Of a DNA stretch of 43,268 bases, positions 40,886 through 43,268 are shown in pieces (positions within the stretch are counted from its first letter, which is position 1; every line of letters starts with the position of its first letter). Below the pieces are notes generated by a model, which saw nothing but the letters and a program-made list of their open reading frames with translations, did not search any database and was not told the origin of the DNA. This DNA is from an uncultured Muribaculaceae bacterium. GTDB lineage: Bacteria; Bacteroidota; Bacteroidia; Bacteroidales; Muribaculaceae. The stretch covers positions 1 to 43,268 of the forward strand of contig CAJUKX010000022.1 in the NCBI GenBank assembly GCA_910586975.1, in the 5' to 3' direction. A program made the position numbers and the translations under genes.

Positions 40886-42189
40886 AGGGCAGTTCCCATA
40901 AGTTCAAAAGGCATGGCTCGGGTGATTTTCACATCGTAAAATTCACCGATCTCCAACTCTTTATTCTTTTCAACCAATACTTCAGGGTCGACCTCAGGCG
41001 AATCATATTGTGTGCGTCCCACATAATAATCATCATTTTCAGAATCAATTATTACGCGCTGAATGCTGCCTATTTTTTTCTGATTGATTTCAAGGGCAAT
41101 TTCTTCCTGAATATCCATAATAGCCTGTACTCGTCTATCCTTGACATCCTGCGGTATATCGTCAGAGAACTCACGTGCGGCACGTGTGTCTTCTTCCTCG
41201 CAATAAGCGAAGGCGCCCATGCGGTCGAAGCGTTGTTCTTTAACAAAATCGACAAGCCGTTCAAAAGCCTCCTCCGTCTCGCCGGGGAAACCTACCATCA
41301 GTGTTGTTCGGATATGAATACCCGGTACTTCCTGACGTATGCGGGCAAGCAAGCGGCGGGTAGCTTCTGCATCAATATGACGGTGCATGTTGTCAAGCAC
41401 CTTGTCGTCGATGTGCTGAAGCGCTATATCAAGATATTTGCAGATATTGGCGCGTGAGGCCATAACGGGCAGAATTTCGTAAGGAAAATCAGCCGGATAA
41501 GCATAATGAAGCCTTATCCACTCCACGCCGGGTATGTCGCTGATGCGTTCAAGCAATGTTGCGAGCGGGGTTGAATTATTTTCGCCCTTGAGGTCTCTGC
41601 CATAATTCGACAAATCCTGCGCGATGACATTGAATTCCTTTACACCCTTGGCAACAAGCTGCTTGACCTCTTCAACGATTTCGTCAGGGCGGCGCGACCG
41701 GTAACGTCCGGTAATCAGAGGAATTGCACAAAAAGCACACATGCGGTTACAGCCTTCAGCTATCTTGAGATACGCATGATGGCGGGGAGTAGACAGTTCC
41801 CTGCCCCAGTCAAATTTACTCGAAACCACAGGTGCCGCTGATGTAACAGCCTTTACCACTGCATCCCAGTCAAATTTGCCGAACCAGCCATCTACCTCAG
41901 GAATCTCTGTCGGGAGTTCTTTGGAATAACGCTCACTCAGACAACCCATCACATACACCTTATCAATAATACCTTCGGCCTTGCACCTGCACGCATCAAG
42001 TATGGCGGCAATTGATTCCTCCTTGGCATCACCGATAAAACCGCATGTATTAATTATGACAGAGCCGTCTCTAAAATCAGCTTCCTCATGAACTGCATCA
42101 ATGCCTGCTTCTGCAAGCAAATGTAGCACACGTTCACTATCGACGAGATTTTTTGAGCATCCCATCGTTATCACATTTACTCTTTTCAT
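40882..42189 (-). CDS. rimO: Ribosomal protein S12 methylthiotransferase RimO
   Basis: Radical SAM methylthiotransferase acting on Asp88 of ribosomal protein S12. UPF0004 domain: NVITMGCSKNLVDSERVL, NTCGFIGDAKEESI and MGCLSERY supply the auxiliary-cluster cysteines. Radical SAM motif is CNRMCAFCAIPLITGRYRSR. A TRAM domain closes the 435 residues. The SKNxVDSE start and the ITGRYRSR stretch mark RimO rather than MiaB. It begins 31 bases after ftsY and overlaps menF by 4. Confidence 0.94.
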   Translation of the reverse strand: MKRVNVITMGCSKNLVDSERVLHLLAEAGIDAVHEEADFRDGSVIINTCGFIGDAKEESIAAILDACRCKAEGIIDKVYVMGCLSERYSKELPTEIPEVDGWFGKFDWDAVVKAVTSAAPVVSSKFDWGRELSTPRHHAYLKIAEGCNRMCAFCAIPLITGRYRSRRPDEIVEEVKQLVAKGVKEFNVIAQDLSNYGRDLKGENNSTPLATLLERISDIPGVEWIRLHYAYPADFPYEILPVMASRANICKYLDIALQHIDDKVLDNMHRHIDAEATRRLLARIRQEVPGIHIRTTLMVGFPGETEEAFERLVDFVKEQRFDRMGAFAYCEEEDTRAAREFSDDIPQDVKDRRVQAIMDIQEEIALEINQKKIGSIQRVIIDSENDDYYVGRTQYDSPEVDPEVLVEKNKELEIGEFYDVKITRAMPFELMGTAL

Positions 42190-42220
42190 AAATCGCTATG
42201 CGACTGTTGTATAATGGATA

Positions 42221-43189
42221 TTATCGGCATCCGAAAAGACTTTCTACAAATTCACGTTTATTAAATACCTGCAGATCACTTATTCCCTCACCCAGTCCGA
42301 TATACTTCACCGGGAGACGGAACTGATCGCTGATACCTATCACAACACCGCCCTTGGCCGTGCCGTCAAGTTTTGTAACAGCGAGGTCAGTAACCTGTGT
42401 TGCAGCCGAGAACTGGCGAGCCTGCTCGTAGGCATTCTGTCCGGTAGAACCGTCAAGTACGAGAAGCACCTCCTGGGGAGCTTCGGGTACGACCTTCTCC
42501 ATTACGCGCTTGATTTTGGAAAGTTCGTCCATAAGGCCCTTCTTATTGTGAAGTCGGCCTGCAGTATCTATTATAACCACATCAGCGCCTTGCGCTACAG
42601 CACTCTGCAGGGTATCGTATGCCACCGCAGCTGCGTCAGAGCCAAGCTGTTGCTTGACAACAGGCACACCGGCACGACGTCCCCATTCGTCAATCTGCTC
42701 TACAGCGGCAGCTCTGAATGTGTCGGCAGCTCCAAGTATCACCTTGTAACCGGCCTGCTTATATTGGTATGCAAGCTTGCCTATTGTGGTGGTTTTTCCA
42801 ACTCCGTTTACGCCCACGACCATGATAACATAAGGTTTACCCTTGCCTTCAGGCACAACAAAACGGCCATCGTTGGAGTCTTCATTATCGTTTTCGGTGA
42901 GCAAAGCAGTAATTTCCTCAACAAGCATATCATTAAGCTCGCCCTCTCCAACATATTTATCACGTGCGGCTCTGTTCTGGATACGCTCTATGATACGCAG
43001 AGTGGTTTCAGCTCCGACATCACTTGTTATAAAAATTTCCTCAAGCTCATCGAGGAAGTCATCATCAATAGTCTTACGACCTATAAATGCTCGTTTTAAT
43101 TTACTGAAAACGCCCTCTTTGGTTTTTTCAAGACCTTTATCAAGGGTTTCTTTCTTCTCACGCGAGAAAATGCTTTTAAAAAATCCCAT
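42221..43189 (-). CDS. ftsY: Signal recognition particle receptor FtsY
   Basis: GTPase receptor targeting ribosomes to the membrane. The short N domain is followed by the G domain: GVNGVGKTTTIGKLAYQY (G1), GAADTFRAAAVEQ (G2/I-box), IIDTAGRLHNKKGLMDEL (G3), TKLDGTAKGGVVIG (G4) and GLGEGISDLQVFN. The 322 residues are the minimal Bacteroidetes form lacking the acidic A domain. It is the first gene of the long minus-strand operon; its 79-base upstream strip carries a small CAGAG/CTCTG hairpin and a partial -7 box. Confidence 0.95.
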   Translation of the reverse strand: MGFFKSIFSREKKETLDKGLEKTKEGVFSKLKRAFIGRKTIDDDFLDELEEIFITSDVGAETTLRIIERIQNRAARDKYVGEGELNDMLVEEITALLTENDNEDSNDGRFVVPEGKGKPYVIMVVGVNGVGKTTTIGKLAYQYKQAGYKVILGAADTFRAAAVEQIDEWGRRAGVPVVKQQLGSDAAAVAYDTLQSAVAQGADVVIIDTAGRLHNKKGLMDELSKIKRVMEKVVPEAPQEVLLVLDGSTGQNAYEQARQFSAATQVTDLAVTKLDGTAKGGVVIGISDQFRLPVKYIGLGEGISDLQVFNKREFVESLFGCR

Positions 43190-43263
43190 TTTCCAAGATA
43201 TGATTAATTCACAGAGTTTTATACGCTCTGCTATTTATGTTTGAAGTTTTCTATATTATTATG

Positions 43264-43268
43264 CAAAG
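43264..43268 (-). promoter_or_regulatory. Partial -7 box of the ftsY operon at the window edge
   Basis: The last bases (CAAAG on the plus strand, CTTTG on the minus) are the right part of a TAnnTTTG box, with the TA half just beyond the window. The leader would be about 70 bases. Confidence 0.4.

Noticed and set aside
42548..43099. 183-codon open frame on the plus strand
   Set aside because: Lies wholly opposite ftsY, whose GTPase motifs are intact.
1..43268. tRNA, rRNA, integrase or prophage genes
   Set aside because: I looked in the gaps between genes and found no cloverleaf-like arms with a TTCGAATC-type loop and no phage or recombinase proteins.

Overview
This window looks like the chromosome of an anaerobic member of the Bacteroidales, plausibly a Muribaculaceae-type gut bacterium; the family is inference only. 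The evidence is the recurrent Bacteroidetes promoter box TAnnTTTG, often 19-21 bases behind a TTG/TTTG element; Bacteroidales-type proteins (DUF5053, OmpP1/FadL porin, Trp/Tyr-rich secreted protein, FdtA-like cupin); a menaquinone pathway; and an oxygen-independent ribonucleotide reductase. I saw no rRNA, tRNA, CRISPR array, intact insertion sequence, prophage or integrase.

Layout. 1-6.1 kb (+): an ion channel, then a tight operon for a 3-amino-dideoxy sugar (tandem FdtA-like cupin, FdtB-like aminotransferase), a tRNA methylthiotransferase (MtaB), an LpxL-like acyltransferase and a family 2 glycosyltransferase; three of these five fit cell-envelope glycan or lipid synthesis directly. 6.2-10.9 kb (+): an NhaC antiporter, a low-complexity secreted protein and a FadL-type porin, each mostly its own unit with visible terminators. 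10.9-13.5 kb (+): a three-gene cassette of a stand-alone amino-acid adenylation enzyme, a GNAT acetyltransferase and an esterase, overlapping end to end with no carrier protein. 13.6-21.4 kb (-): small accessory genes, including a protein that aligns along its length with FtsZ but has lost the GTP-binding and catalytic loops, a Cys-rich small membrane protein, DUF5053, a rhodanese lipoprotein + HAD phosphatase pair, a MarR-GNAT fusion with a cupin and a likely autoregulatory operator, and an outer-membrane barrel.

21.4-25.3 kb: an AraC regulator, a CNNM/CorC-type transporter, a small unknown protein, a 490-base region with its own minus-strand promoter, hairpin and possible small gene or RNA, and a Crp/Fnr regulator. 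25.3-29.8 kb (-): the menaquinone operon menD-menB-menC-menE. 29.9-32.8 kb (+): an Omp85-type barrel and an EptA-like phosphoethanolamine transferase. 32.8-35.5 kb (-): nrdD-nrdG. 35.7-43.2 kb (-): a continuous, mostly overlapping operon ftsY-rimO-menF-SGNH-SGNH-MBOAT, which puts the missing menaquinone gene menF among genes for O-acylation of an envelope polymer.

Most noteworthy are the degenerate FtsZ-fold protein (14484-15191), the carrier-less adenylation/GNAT/esterase cassette (10977-13527), the unexplained transcription unit at 24146-24453, and the menF/O-acylation operon. All functional statements are from reading motifs by eye; no database search was run.
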